A stretch of 33,599 nt of DNA from Candidatus Rokuibacteriota bacterium (GCA_003220475.1 QHSO01000033.1:1-33599); one strand, 5' to 3'. Positions 1 to 8,125 are shown, numbered from the stretch's first letter. Translations and numbers: made by a program. Notes: generated by a model not told the origin, from the letters alone.

Positions 1-1630
1 TCGCCCCGGACGTCTTCGGCACCGCCGGCGTCCCGATTCGCTCGAGCTCGTCGTGAATCCAGCGCGCGACGTCCACGACGGTCGCGAACGGCACTCCGGG
101 CATCGGGTCGAGATCCAGCACGACGTGATTGGCGTCGTCGAGCGAGCCGACGCGCGAGAACCACGGGTCCTGGGAGATGGCGGCGATCTGCGCCATATAA
201 AGGAGCGTGATCAGCGAGCCGCCGATCAACCGACTCGGCACTTCGGTGTCCACGGGCAGCGTTTCCACCCGGACGCCCGGCGGCGCGTCGGCCGGCGCCC
301 GCTGCTGGTAGAACGCCTTGCCCCGCACGCCGTCGGGAAAACGCCGCATCACGAGGGGACGATCGGCGACCGCAGGCAACAGGAGCGGGGCGGCCCATGC
401 GTAATAGCGCAACAGCGCACCTTTGGTCAGACCTAGAGCCGGCCAGAAGATTTTGTCGAGATGGCTTACCGCGAGCTGTCCACCGCCGGGGAGCTCGACG
501 ACCGCCTCGCCGCCACGCGCTTCGATCTCCGCGAGTCTCGCGATCACCTGGCCGGTGGGGCCCGGCGCCGCCGGCCACGGCTCGACGTCGCGTGAGCGTC
601 GCGCGCGGCCACCCGCCCGCCTGGCGGACGCCGCCGCGATCCCCTTGGGTGCGCGCACCGTGATATCGGGCTCGCGCCGGACCTGCCGGGGATCGACGTC
701 GTCTCGTACGCCGAGATACTTCGGGTGCCGCATCTTGCCATCCGCCGTCCATTCCGTGAACGCGACTTCCACAACCAGCTCCGGCCGTGTCCAGTGTGGC
801 CGCTCGTTGGCGATGGGTCGCGTGGCGAACGGGCACGTCGTCGTCTCCAGCGGCTTGCACAGTGAGGCCAGCCGCGCGAGCTCGCGTTCGCTGAACCCCG
901 TGCCGGTGTGGGCGACGTAGAGCAGCGCATCGCCCTCCCACACGCCGAGGATGAGCGCGCCGAAGTACGGACGGCTGCCACGGCCCTCGGTCCACCCACC
1001 CACCACACATTCCTGTCGCCGCAGGACTTTGATCTTGCGCCACGCGGCGCTGCGGCGCCCCGACTGATACGAGGAATCGAGGTGCTTGGCGACCAGGCCC
1101 TCCCAACCGTGCGCCAGCACGTCACGGTACAGCGCGCGCCCGTCTCCAGGCCGGAAATCGGACAGCCGCAGCAGCGTGGTGCCGGTGTTGCCGAAGATGC
1201 GCTCCAGCCGCGCGCGACGCGCGGTGAGCGGCAGCGCGCGCACGTCGGTGTCGCCGTCGCGCAGGACGTCGAACGCGACGAACGCGACGGGCTCGGTGTC
1301 CTCGCGCCCGCCGATCTCGCGCTCCGACGTGAGGTGAATCCGTCCCTGCAGCCGTTGAAAGCCGGTCGGCTCGCCGTGCTGATCGAGCGCGACGATCTCG
1401 CCGTCGAGCAGCACGTCGGCTTTCAGCCGGCGCGCGAACACCTCGAGCGCGCGGGCGATCTCGGGGAACTGCGCGGTCTTGTCGTTGCCGAGGCGCGACC
1501 ATAGCCGCACGGCGCCCGGACCGCCGCCCGCGCGGACGAACGCGAGCGTGCGGATGCCGTCGTACTTCGGCTCGTACGCCAGGCGCGGATCGACCAGCGG
1601 CGCCTCGTCGAGCGAGGCCAGCATCGGCAT
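1..1630 (-). CDS. ligD: ATP-dependent DNA ligase D (ligase-polymerase order), partial, runs off left edge
   Basis: An uninterrupted minus-strand frame encodes about 543 residues from ATG 1630 to the window edge. The N-terminus has the adenylation motif KYDG (nucleophile Lys about residue 22), followed by ligase motifs such as LLDGEIV and GWEGLVAKH and an OB-fold region. After a basic linker, a second domain starts near residue 350 with LDKIFWP and contains RRFPDGVRGKAFYQQ and the acidic pair of VVLDLDP, typical of the archaeo-eukaryotic primase-like polymerase domain of LigD. The 3'-phosphoesterase domain is not seen in this part. LigD joins double-strand breaks in bacterial NHEJ together with Ku; no Ku gene lies in the window. 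ATG 1630 (MPMLAS) fits where other ligases begin, though the frame is open further upstream and no good Shine-Dalgarno is seen. The C-terminus is missing because of the window boundary, not a lesion. Confidence 0.93.
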   Translation of the reverse strand, partial: MPMLASLDEAPLVDPRLAYEPKYDGIRTLAFVRAGGGPGAVRLWSRLGNDKTAQFPEIARALEVFARRLKADVLLDGEIVALDQHGEPTGFQRLQGRIHLTSEREIGGREDTEPVAFVAFDVLRDGDTDVRALPLTARRARLERIFGNTGTTLLRLSDFRPGDGRALYRDVLAHGWEGLVAKHLDSSYQSGRRSAAWRKIKVLRRQECVVGGWTEGRGSRPYFGALILGVWEGDALLYVAHTGTGFSERELARLASLCKPLETTTCPFATRPIANERPHWTRPELVVEVAFTEWTADGKMRHPKYLGVRDDVDPRQVRREPDITVRAPKGIAAASARRAGGRARRSRDVEPWPAAPGPTGQVIARLAEIEARGGEAVVELPGGGQLAVSHLDKIFWPALGLTKGALLRYYAWAAPLLLPAVADRPLVMRRFPDGVRGKAFYQQRAPADAPPGVRVETLPVDTEVPSRLIGGSLITLLYMAQIAAISQDPWFSRVGSLDDANHVVLDLDPMPGVPFATVVDVARWIHDELERIGTPAVPKTSGA

Positions 1631-1744
1631 CGAGACGACGTCCTGGTACCTCGGACTGCTGCAGGCGGCCCTCGCCCGCGTCGCCCTCGAAGGCCAGAAC
1701 TGAGCGGCAGATTTCTTGCTGACGTCGTCCCCGGAGGTAAACCT

Positions 1745-2194
1745 ATGAAGGCGACCGACCTACTGAAGAAACAGCACAAGAGCGTGAAGGCGTTGTTCAA
1801 GAAGGTCGAGAACACCGAGGACGCGCGCCGACGCCGTCAGCTCATGGACGAGATCACGAACGAGCTGAAGATCCACACCAAGATCGAAGAGGAGATCTTC
1901 TACCCGGCGGTGCGCGAGATCGGCACGTCCAAGGCGGAGGAGCTCGTCGACGAATCCTTCGAAGAGCATCACGTGGTCGACCTCGTGCTCGCGGAGCTGC
2001 CGAAGGTCGATCCGGAAGACGACCGATTCGCGGCGAAGATGACCGTCCTCTCCGAGCTGGTGCAGCACCACGCCGACGAGGAAGAGGAAGAGATGTTCCC
2101 GATGTGCGAGAAGAAGCTCGGCCGTGAGCGACTGCAGCAGCTCGGCGAGCAGATGCAGCAGATGGCGGAAAGCGGGCAGCGGCGGGCCGCCTGA
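1745..2194 (+). CDS. Hemerythrin-like HHE-domain protein
   Basis: 149 residues, soluble and very acidic. The HHE metal ligands are placed as in hemerythrin-fold proteins: His11, His44 with Glu48 (HTKIE), His75/76 (EEHH) and His108/109 followed by an acidic run. Members bind a di-iron site and serve in oxygen, NO or iron handling; which applies here cannot be told. A strong Shine-Dalgarno (GGAGG about 1732-1736) precedes ATG 1745. The stop TGA overlaps the next gene's ATG by one base (TGATG), so it is probably co-translated with the protease downstream, suggesting a shared stress role. The Met/Gln-rich C-terminal helix is not part of the core fold. Confidence 0.92.
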   Translation: MKATDLLKKQHKSVKALFKKVENTEDARRRRQLMDEITNELKIHTKIEEEIFYPAVREIGTSKAEELVDESFEEHHVVDLVLAELPKVDPEDDRFAAKMTVLSELVQHHADEEEEEMFPMCEKKLGRERLQQLGEQMQQMAESGQRRAA

Positions 2195-3360
2195 TGCGCC
2201 GCTCGGCGGCGTTGCTCCTGATCGTGGCGCTGGTGGCCGTGGCTCTCTGGGCGACCGGCGTGATCACGGTCAACGTCAACCCGCCGAAGACCGAGCACGC
2301 GAGCGCCTCGCCGTTCTGGCTCGAGAAGGACGGCGAGGCGCAACTGCCGCCGGCGCTGCGCATCTGGGTCGACCTGGCGAAGGCGACGCGGCCCGCCGTC
2401 GTCAACGTCTCGACCACGCAGCGGGCACGGGCGCGCGGCCCGCTGTCCGACGAGTTCTTTCGGCGTTTCTTCGAGCGCGGCCCGCGCGACGGCGAGCCGC
2501 CGCGCGGCCGGCAAAGCCTCGGCTCGGGCGTGATCGCATCGCCCGACGGCTACATTGTCACCAACGTCCACGTCGTGGCCGACGCCGACGAGATCGTCGT
2601 CCGCCTGGGCGACCACAGCGAGCACAAGGCCAAGGTCGTCGGCCTCGACCCGCGGACGGACGTCGCGCTGCTGAAGATCGACGCGCGCAATCTGCCCGCG
2701 ATGCCGTTCGGCGATTCCGATCGGCTCGAGGTCGGCGAGCCCGTGATGGCGATCGGCAATCCGTTCGGTCTCGAGCAGACCGTCACCACCGGCATCGTCA
2801 GCGCGAAGGAGCGCTTCATCGGCAGCGGTCCGTACGACGATTTCATCCAGACCGACGCGTCGGTGAATCCCGGCAACTCCGGCGGTCCACTCGTGGACAC
2901 GCGCGGCTCGCTGGTGGGGATCAACACCGCGATCTTTTCGCAGACCGGCGGCTCGGTCGGTATCGGCTTCGCGATTCCCGTGAACCTCGCCAAGGACGTG
3001 CTGCGCCAGCTCAAGGACCGCGGGGAGGTGGTGCGCGGCTATCTCGGCGTGTCGGTGATGCCGATCACGCCGGAAGCGCGGCAGGCCGCGCGCCTCGAGA
3101 GCAGCCGCGGTGCGCTCGTCGCGGAAATCGTATCCGGCTCGCCGGCGGCCGGGGCCGGCCTCAAGCCCGGCGACGTCATCGTAACCTTCCAGAATGAGCC
3201 GATCCAGAGTCCGCACGACCTCACGCGGCGCGTGGCCGCGACGCCGCCCGGCTCGAAGGTGACGCTGCGGGTCGTCCGCGGCGGCACCCAGACGTCGGTC
3301 GACGCGACGCTTGGCCGCCTGAAGGACACGACCGCCGCGGTGCCGGCCGCCGAACGTTGA
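2194..3360 (+). CDS. HtrA/DegP-family periplasmic serine protease with one PDZ domain
   Basis: 388 residues. Residues 4-22 form a hydrophobic signal or anchor segment, so the enzyme acts in the periplasm or at the inner membrane face. The trypsin-like domain (about 55-275) carries the full triad: His126 in VTNVHVV, Asp156 in RTDVALL and Ser229 in GNSGGP. A single PDZ domain (about 282-375, starting RGYLGV, with SPAAGAGLKPGDVI) follows, so the length and layout resemble DegS or short HtrA rather than two-PDZ DegP. The family degrades or senses misfolded envelope proteins. It overlaps hemerythrin by one base and is likely expressed with it. No frameshift or missing residue seen. Confidence 0.95.
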   Translation: MRRSAALLLIVALVAVALWATGVITVNVNPPKTEHASASPFWLEKDGEAQLPPALRIWVDLAKATRPAVVNVSTTQRARARGPLSDEFFRRFFERGPRDGEPPRGRQSLGSGVIASPDGYIVTNVHVVADADEIVVRLGDHSEHKAKVVGLDPRTDVALLKIDARNLPAMPFGDSDRLEVGEPVMAIGNPFGLEQTVTTGIVSAKERFIGSGPYDDFIQTDASVNPGNSGGPLVDTRGSLVGINTAIFSQTGGSVGIGFAIPVNLAKDVLRQLKDRGEVVRGYLGVSVMPITPEARQAARLESSRGALVAEIVSGSPAAGAGLKPGDVIVTFQNEPIQSPHDLTRRVAATPPGSKVTLRVVRGGTQTSVDATLGRLKDTTAAVPAAER

Positions 3361-3409
3361 GCGGCTTTCCCCGAACCGTCTGCTACGATCTACAGCCGAG
3401 GAGGACTCC

Positions 3410-3766
3410 ATGACCAGACTCATCGCGATACTGGTGGCGCTGCTGTTCGCGCTCGGCGCGGTGTCGGTGCCGATGGCGAACGCGGGCGGCACGACGACCA
3501 AGGCCCCGACCAAGAGCGACAGCCCGGAGGCCAGAGGCGGCGCCGGCAAGCCGATGAAGAAGCAGCTCGACATCAACAGCGCGAGCGACGAGGATCTCAA
3601 GCAACTGCCCGGCATCGGCGACGCGCTGTCGAAGAAGATCAGCGACAACCGCCCCTACAAGCGGAAGGACGAGCTGGTCTCCAAGAAGGTGCTGCCGCGC
3701 GCGACGTACGAGAAGATCAAGGACCAGATCGTCGCCAAGCAGGACACGGCGGCGACCAAAAAATAG
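3410..3766 (+). CDS. Small secreted helix-hairpin-helix (ComEA-like) protein
   Basis: 118 residues. Residues 1-25 are a signal peptide ending near VPMANA. After a Lys/Ser/Gly-rich linker, residues 45-105 carry an HhH motif typical of ComEA C-termini: LDINSASDEDLKQLPGIG, then KKISDNRPYKRKDELV. ComEA binds incoming DNA during natural transformation, but similar short proteins occur in bacteria with no proven competence, and no ComEC or pilus gene is present here, so only DNA binding is a fair inference. A strong Shine-Dalgarno (AGGAGG near 3400) precedes ATG 3410. A GC-rich hairpin (3780-3804) lies just after the stop. Confidence 0.88.
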   Translation: MTRLIAILVALLFALGAVSVPMANAGGTTTKAPTKSDSPEARGGAGKPMKKQLDINSASDEDLKQLPGIGDALSKKISDNRPYKRKDELVSKKVLPRATYEKIKDQIVAKQDTAATKK

Positions 3767-3779
3767 TCCGTGACTCCGG

Positions 3780-3804
3780 CGGGGCGGAGCATCACTCCGC
3801 CCCG
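3780..3804. terminator. Terminator-like GC hairpin after the HhH gene
   Basis: A perfect 10-bp inverted repeat (CGGGGCGGAG / CTCCGCCCCG) with a 5-nt loop begins 13 bases after the HhH stop codon. No clear T-run follows on either strand, so it may be a weak or Rho-assisted terminator, or only an mRNA-stabilising stem. Confidence 0.45.
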
Positions 3805-3821
3805 TCGCGCACGCTTTCACG

Positions 3822-5102
3822 CTGAAGCCCATCCCGCTGCACGCTGTCCGGACGCTCTTCCTCGAGCGCCAGCATCTGACGCGGCCGCGCCGTCACCCGC
3901 TCGGCGCCAGCGGTCTGGTTCGCTTCGTCGAAGACGTCGGCGGCGTGCAGCTCGACTCGATCAACGTGCTCGATCGCGCCCATTACCTGACGGTATGGAG
4001 TCGCTTCGGGCGCTACGATCGCGCGCGCTTCGATCGCCTCGTATATGAGCGTCGGCTGCTGTTCGAGTACTGGGCGCACGCGGCGTGCCTGGTGCCGGCG
4101 TCGATGCTGCCGTGGTGGCGACGCGCCATGCTCGACTACCGTGTGAGGCACACGGGATGGTCCGACTGGCTGCGCCGCAACACCCGCACGCTGCGCCAGG
4201 TGCGCGAGGCGATCGCGCAGAACGGGCCGATGGCCAACGCCGACTTCGAGGGCCGCCGCGCGCGCGGCGCCGGCGCCGGCTGGTGGAACTGGAAGCCGGT
4301 GCAGCACGCGCTGCACTATCTGTGGATGAGCGGGGCGCTGGCTATTCACTCCCGCCGGCACTTCCACAAACGGTTCGACCTGCTCGAGCGCGCGATGCCC
4401 GACGCCGCCGGCGTGCCTGTCGTCTCGCCGGAGGAGTTCCGGCGCTGGCACATCGAGCGTAGTCTGCACGCGATGGGCGCCGCGACGGTGCAGGACGTCG
4501 CCGGCTATCTGACGTTTCCGCGATTCGGCCCCGGTGTGCGCCGGGCGGCGATGGCCGCGATGCGCGCCGCCGGTGAGATCACCGAGATCGAGGTGGAGGG
4601 CTCGCGCGTGTCCTGGCTGGCCCTCACGCGCGATCTGCCCGCCCTGGCGCGTGCGGCGCGTCGTCCCGAGGCCTCGCGCGGCACGACGCTACTGTCTCCG
4701 TTCGACTCGTTGCTCTGGTATCGCGAGCGCGTGGCCCGCCTGTTCGGCTTCGACTATCGCATCCAGGTGTACACGCCGAGCGCGAAGCGGCTGCACGGCT
4801 ACTACACGCTGCCGATCGTACACGACGGCCACCTGATCGGCCGGGCGGATGCCAAGGCGTATCGCGCCGAGCGCCGTCTCGAGGTGCTCAGCGTGCATTT
4901 CGAGCCGTGGTTCGCGGCCGGGCGGCCGGCGCCGAGCGGGCTCGGTGTCGTCGACGCCGATGCCGCGACGGCGGGACTCGCAGCGGCGCTGGCCTCGCTC
5001 GCGACGTTCGTCGTCGGCGGCGGCGAGGTGACGCTCTCGCGCGTGACGCCGCAGCGACTGCGCACGCCGCTCTCGCGTGCGCTGAGTGCCGGGCGCGCCT
5101 AG
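3822..5102 (+). CDS. Winged-helix HTH_42 (DUF1006) protein, YcaQ/AlkX-type DNA glycosylase-like
   Basis: The frame is open from 3774 to the stop at 5102. The QLD of VQLDSINVL, followed by RAHYLTVWSRFG, matches the YcaQ/AlkX branch of HTH_42 proteins, whose catalytic signature is Q-x-D (AlkZ has Q-x-Q); these enzymes unhook interstrand crosslinks or excise alkylated bases. The only conventional start, GTG 3945, is the Val of VQLD itself and would delete the conserved N-terminal helices. Family-like sequence (ERQHLTRPRRHPLG, then VRFVEDVGG) continues upstream to about 3822, where the plausible initiators are CTG 3822 or CTG 3837. I therefore start at 3822; a conventional gene caller would give 3945. 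The last bases form a CTAG shared with the stop of the convergent gene. Role in crosslink repair is inferred from family. Confidence 0.85.
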   Translation: MKPIPLHAVRTLFLERQHLTRPRRHPLGASGLVRFVEDVGGVQLDSINVLDRAHYLTVWSRFGRYDRARFDRLVYERRLLFEYWAHAACLVPASMLPWWRRAMLDYRVRHTGWSDWLRRNTRTLRQVREAIAQNGPMANADFEGRRARGAGAGWWNWKPVQHALHYLWMSGALAIHSRRHFHKRFDLLERAMPDAAGVPVVSPEEFRRWHIERSLHAMGAATVQDVAGYLTFPRFGPGVRRAAMAAMRAAGEITEIEVEGSRVSWLALTRDLPALARAARRPEASRGTTLLSPFDSLLWYRERVARLFGFDYRIQVYTPSAKRLHGYYTLPIVHDGHLIGRADAKAYRAERRLEVLSVHFEPWFAAGRPAPSGLGVVDADAATAGLAAALASLATFVVGGGEVTLSRVTPQRLRTPLSRALSAGRA

Positions 5103-5548
5103 TCGGCGACGAGCACGAAGTCGGTGGTGATCGCGCGTTGCCCGTCGCGCGGATAGAGCTGCGTGACGAGCGTGCGGTGTCCCGCCGCGCTGATCTTGAC
5201 GTGCAGGTGCGGCGGGCGGCCGGGGTAGCGGCCGGGCGCGACGGTTTCGTAGCGGAACGCGCCCTCGCCGCCCGTGCGCTGGGTGGCGCGCAGCTCGTCC
5301 TGGTAGTCGCCGCGGCCGTCCGCCGACCACCACTCGAGCCGGGCCCCGGGCAACGCAGCGCAGCCTCGCGTCGAGCGCACGGTGCCGTTGACGACGAGGC
5401 CATGGCCGGTGACCGCGCGCTCCGGCGCGTCGGGCTTGTAGAACGGTCCGAGCATGTCGGGTTTCGTGGGTGCGCACGAGGGCGACTGGGCCGCGGCAGC
5501 GGCGGCGACGACGAGGCTCAGCGCCAGCGTGAGCACAACGCGCGTCAT
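5099..5548 (-). CDS. Secreted intradiol ring-cleavage dioxygenase-like protein
   Basis: 149 residues from ATG 5548; an earlier in-frame start at 5602 would only add a charged tail before the signal peptide. Residues 1-20 are a signal peptide, so the protein is exported. The mature part shows an intradiol-dioxygenase beta core: GPFYKP near 34-39, a cupin-like LEWWSADGRGDYQ, and PGRYPGRPPHLHVKI. The likely non-heme Fe(III) ligands are all present: Tyr82, Tyr108, His114 and His116. Classical catechol and protocatechuate dioxygenases are larger and cytoplasmic; short exported versions exist and their substrates are mostly unknown. It faces a divergent DoxX gene 26 bases away and its stop overlaps that of the YcaQ-like gene in a CTAG. 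Confidence 0.85.
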   Translation of the reverse strand: MTRVVLTLALSLVVAAAAAAQSPSCAPTKPDMLGPFYKPDAPERAVTGHGLVVNGTVRSTRGCAALPGARLEWWSADGRGDYQDELRATQRTGGEGAFRYETVAPGRYPGRPPHLHVKISAAGHRTLVTQLYPRDGQRAITTDFVLVAD

Positions 5549-5554
5549 GCGCGC

Positions 5555-5564
5555 ATGGTAGCAT
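5555..5564. promoter_or_regulatory. Overlapping divergent -10 boxes (dioxygenase / DoxX)
   Basis: The only AT-containing stretch in the 26-base divergent gap reads TAGCAT on the plus strand (5559-5564, 10 nt before ATG 5575) and TACCAT on the minus strand (5560-5555, 6 nt before ATG 5548). Neither gene has a Shine-Dalgarno in the gap. Both boxes match 4 of 6 of the -10 consensus, so this is a tentative shared promoter for leaderless messages. Confidence 0.35.
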
Positions 5565-5574
5565 CGCGCGCTGA

Positions 5575-6000
5575 ATGCGAAGAGCACGCATCGCGATCGC
5601 ACACTCGTTGGATCCGGCCTGGGGCGTGGCCGCGGTCCGCATCGTCATGGGCCTGATCTTCGTCACGGCCGGATGGAGCAAGATCGCGAACGGCTTCGGC
5701 GCGGTCGCCGCGAACTTCGGCAAGATGGGCATGCCCGCGCCCGGCATCACGGGGCCGTTCATCGCGCTGCTCGAGCTGATCGGCGGCGCGTTGCTGCTCG
5801 CCGGCATTGCCGGACGCTGGCTCGGCCTGCTCTTCGCCGTCGAGTTCGTCGTGGCGACGTTCCTCGTGAAGCTTCCGAGCGTCGGCTGGGCCGGCGCACG
5901 CCTGGATGCCATGCTGCTCGCCGGTGCGCTCTTGATCTTCTTCGCGGGCTCGGGCCGCCTGTCCGTCGATGACGTCTGGCTGGAGCGCCGGCGAGCGTGA
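5575..6000 (+). CDS. DoxX-family membrane protein
   Basis: 141 residues with four predicted membrane helices. The N-terminal part AAVRIVMGLIFVTAGWSKI is the DoxX signature helix, and LLELIGGALLLAGIAGRWLG a second. DoxX-like proteins take part in redox or sulfur handling and membrane stress in several bacteria, with no single established reaction. The stop TGA overlaps the GTG start of the CPBP protease (GTGA), indicating translational coupling. No Shine-Dalgarno precedes ATG 5575; the message may be leaderless. Confidence 0.88.
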   Translation: MRRARIAIAHSLDPAWGVAAVRIVMGLIFVTAGWSKIANGFGAVAANFGKMGMPAPGITGPFIALLELIGGALLLAGIAGRWLGLLFAVEFVVATFLVKLPSVGWAGARLDAMLLAGALLIFFAGSGRLSVDDVWLERRRA

Positions 6001-6797
6001 CGCGCGAGGTGTGGCGGGTGTTCGCGACGTACGTCGCGGCCGTCGCGGGCATCTTCGTGGCCTCCAGCATGGCCATCGTCACGCTGAAGTCGATGTTTCC
6101 CGAGACGCCCGATCAGGCGCTGCTCGCATCGCTGTCCGCCCTCATCGCCGGTAGTCTCGCCTCGTCGTTCGCGTTGATCGTCACGCTGCTCGCGGTCGTC
6201 CAGCCGGAGGCACCGGCCGCCCTGCGCCTGGCACCGGGTTGGGAGACGGGTCGCGCGCTCGCGATGATGGTGCTCGGCATGCTGGCGCTCGGACAGATGC
6301 TCGACTCGCTTACCTGGCTGCTCGGACTGGCGCAGCGGGGGTCGATGGTGATCGTCCGGCGAGTGCTCGAGGGCGCGGTCGGGCCCGACCTCTTCGCCGC
6401 CGTCGTCGTCTTCGGCGTGATCGCGGGTGTGGCCGAGGAGCTGTTTTTCCGTGGCTACATGCAGACGCGTCTGGTCCAGGCGTGGGGCGCGCCGCGCGGC
6501 GTCGCGGCGACGGCGGCGTGCTTCGGCGTGCTGCACGTCGACATCGCCGGCGTGCACATCGTGCTCGCGTTCGCGATGGGCGTCTATCTCGGCCTCGTCG
6601 TGGAGCGCACGGGCAGCGTGCTGCCCGCCATCGTTTGTCATGTCGTGAACAACGTCGTCTACACGCTGCAGACCGCGCTCGGCGGCACCGTCGAGGACCG
6701 CGCGACCAACGGCGTGATCGCGGCGGCGTGCGCGCTCTTGTTCGCGCTCTGCCTGGCGTGGCTGCGCCGCGCGGCGCCGCCCCCGGCGCGCGCGTGA
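5997..6797 (+). CDS. CPBP-family intramembrane glutamic endopeptidase (CAAX protease-like)
   Basis: 266 residues with about eight hydrophobic segments. The three conserved CPBP motifs are present: EELFFRG (Glu147, Glu148, Arg152), His180 in GVLHVD, and CHVVNNV (His215, Asn219), which together make the intramembrane catalytic site of Rce1/Abi proteases. Bacterial members cleave or process membrane substrates and some confer self-immunity to bacteriocins; the substrate here is unknown. The GTG start sits in a GTGA overlap with the DoxX stop, so the two form one operon. Confidence 0.9.
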   Translation: MTREVWRVFATYVAAVAGIFVASSMAIVTLKSMFPETPDQALLASLSALIAGSLASSFALIVTLLAVVQPEAPAALRLAPGWETGRALAMMVLGMLALGQMLDSLTWLLGLAQRGSMVIVRRVLEGAVGPDLFAAVVVFGVIAGVAEELFFRGYMQTRLVQAWGAPRGVAATAACFGVLHVDIAGVHIVLAFAMGVYLGLVVERTGSVLPAIVCHVVNNVVYTLQTALGGTVEDRATNGVIAAACALLFALCLAWLRRAAPPPARA

Positions 6798-6882
6798 ACC
6801 TTGCGAGCGCGGCGGCACCGACCGTACCCTACGCTGCGTTGTCGTCGTCCATCGATCCACCAGCCACGAGGCGGAGGTCCGA

Positions 6883-7293
6883 ATGTCCGAGCTGACGCGG
6901 CGCTATGTCGTCATGAGCCTCGCCACCGCAGCGCCGTTCGATGTCGACGATCACGACGGCGTCTTCGTTCTCAAGCCCTGGAAGGATCCGGCCGCGCTGC
7001 GCGCGCTGACCGCGTATCGCGACAACTGTTATCCCGAGCTGGCGCGCGACCTCGACGCGTGGATCCGCGCGATCCAGCAGGGGCCCGCCGTGCGCGGCGA
7101 CGTCGGGCGCCGCAACGAGCCGCACGTGCGTCGTCGAGACGGCGGGCACGGTGGCCAGCGGCGCGCCAAGCCGCGCGCACCCGGGCCGAAATCGAGCGGT
7201 CCGGAGTCCCGCGCATCGCGAACCGCGCACCCGCGCTCGAAGCCGGGCTCGCGCCACCCGCGACGACAAAAACGGCGGCGCCGTCGGCGGTGA
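6883..7293 (+). CDS. Unknown protein; C-terminal part probably out of frame
   Basis: As read, 136 residues from ATG 6883, with a good Shine-Dalgarno (GGAGGT about 6873). The first 85 residues look like a normal folded protein (PFDVDDHDGVFVLKPWKDP, AYRDNCYPELARDLDAWI) and match no family I know. After about base 7128 the frame becomes an Arg/Pro/Gly-rich string ending in poly-Arg, which looks like out-of-frame translation of GC-rich DNA. Codon-position bias favours frame 2 between about 7130 and 7185 and frame 3 from about 7190 to a TGA at 7362-7364 that would overlap the hydratase ATG (ATGA). The true gene may therefore span 6883-7364 with two single-base shifts (real mutations or sequencing errors). 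No function proposed. Confidence 0.5.
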   Translation: MSELTRRYVVMSLATAAPFDVDDHDGVFVLKPWKDPAALRALTAYRDNCYPELARDLDAWIRAIQQGPAVRGDVGRRNEPHVRRRDGGHGGQRRAKPRAPGPKSSGPESRASRTAHPRSKPGSRHPRRQKRRRRRR

Positions 7294-7360
7294 CGGCCGC
7301 CGACGACCTCGCCCCGCGCCGCATCGCCGCGCGCGGCGCCTTGGGCCAAGGAGCCACCCG

Positions 7361-8125
7361 ATGAGCGACGATCTGGTCAAAGAATGCATCGGCGCGCGCG
7401 ACGAGGCGCGGCCGCACCGGCCGCCGAGCGAGACGCGGCGTCTGAGCCTGAGCGAGGCGTATGCGGTGCAGGATCGGCTGCGCGAGACGCTCGTCGGCCG
7501 CGGTGAGTGCGTCGCCGGCTGGAAGGCCGGCTTCACCAACAAGGCGGGACAGGAGGCGTGGCAGGTCTCCGAGCCGGTCTGCGCCTTTCTGCTGGCGAGC
7601 GGCGTGCTCTCGAGCGGTGCCGAGATCGGCGCGGCGCGGTTCGTGAAGCCCGGTGTGGAGGCGGAGGTCGCCTTCGTGATGAAGCACGAGTTGGCCGGAC
7701 CCGGCGTCACGGCGACGCGCGCGCTGCAGGCGGTGGAGGGCGCGCTGCCGGCGCTCGAGCTGATCGACTTCCGTCACAGCGGCAAGGCGATCGGCACCGA
7801 CGCCGTCGCCGAGGGCGTCTATGCCAAGGCGATCGTGCTCGGTGGCGCGCTGACGCCGCTGACGGGCATCGACCTCGCGCTCGAGGGACTCGTCTACGAG
7901 CAGAGCGGCGTCGTCGTGGGCACCGCCACCGCATGGGAGGTGATGGGCAATCCGCTCAACTCGCTGGCCTGGATCGCCAATCACCTGGGCGCGCGCGGCC
8001 TCGGTCTGCGCGCCGGCGACGTCGTGATGACCGGCTCGGTGTCGAAAATTCTGCAAGCGAAGGCGGGCGACACGGTACGGGCGACCTTCACCCGGCTCGG
8101 CTCGGTGAGCGTGCGGTTCGCATGA
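7361..8125 (+). CDS. 2-keto-4-pentenoate hydratase (MhpD / fumarylacetoacetase-like)
   Basis: 254 residues from ATG 7361, preceded by AAGGAG with 7-nt spacing. The fold is that of the FAH/MhpD superfamily: KAGFTNKAGQ near 55, the metal-binding EAE pair at Glu100/Glu102 in KPGVEAEVAFVM, and ELIDFR at 133-138. The enzyme adds water to 2-oxopent-4-enoate-type dienoates in meta-cleavage catabolism of aromatics, usually with Mg2+ or Mn2+. The rest of a meta-cleavage pathway is absent from the window, so the natural substrate is uncertain and an oxaloacetate- or 4-oxalocrotonate-decarboxylase role is possible. Its stop overlaps a 12-codon reading frame at 8122. Confidence 0.9.
   Translation: MSDDLVKECIGARDEARPHRPPSETRRLSLSEAYAVQDRLRETLVGRGECVAGWKAGFTNKAGQEAWQVSEPVCAFLLASGVLSSGAEIGAARFVKPGVEAEVAFVMKHELAGPGVTATRALQAVEGALPALELIDFRHSGKAIGTDAVAEGVYAKAIVLGGALTPLTGIDLALEGLVYEQSGVVVGTATAWEVMGNPLNSLAWIANHLGARGLGLRAGDVVMTGSVSKILQAKAGDTVRATFTRLGSVSVRFA

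Noticed and set aside
1-1630. Incomplete LigD considered as a truncated pseudogene
   Set aside because: The frame is open to the window edge with all motifs intact; the truncation is due to the boundary.
1969-3648. Long minus-strand open frame (559 codons) opposite the hemerythrin, HtrA and HhH genes
   Set aside because: His/Arg-rich composition and no family; it mirrors well-supported plus-strand genes and is expected from GC-rich antisense.
4689-6860. 723-codon minus-strand open frame
   Set aside because: Low-complexity Arg/Ala/His sequence opposite YcaQ-like, DoxX and CPBP genes, all with clear motifs.
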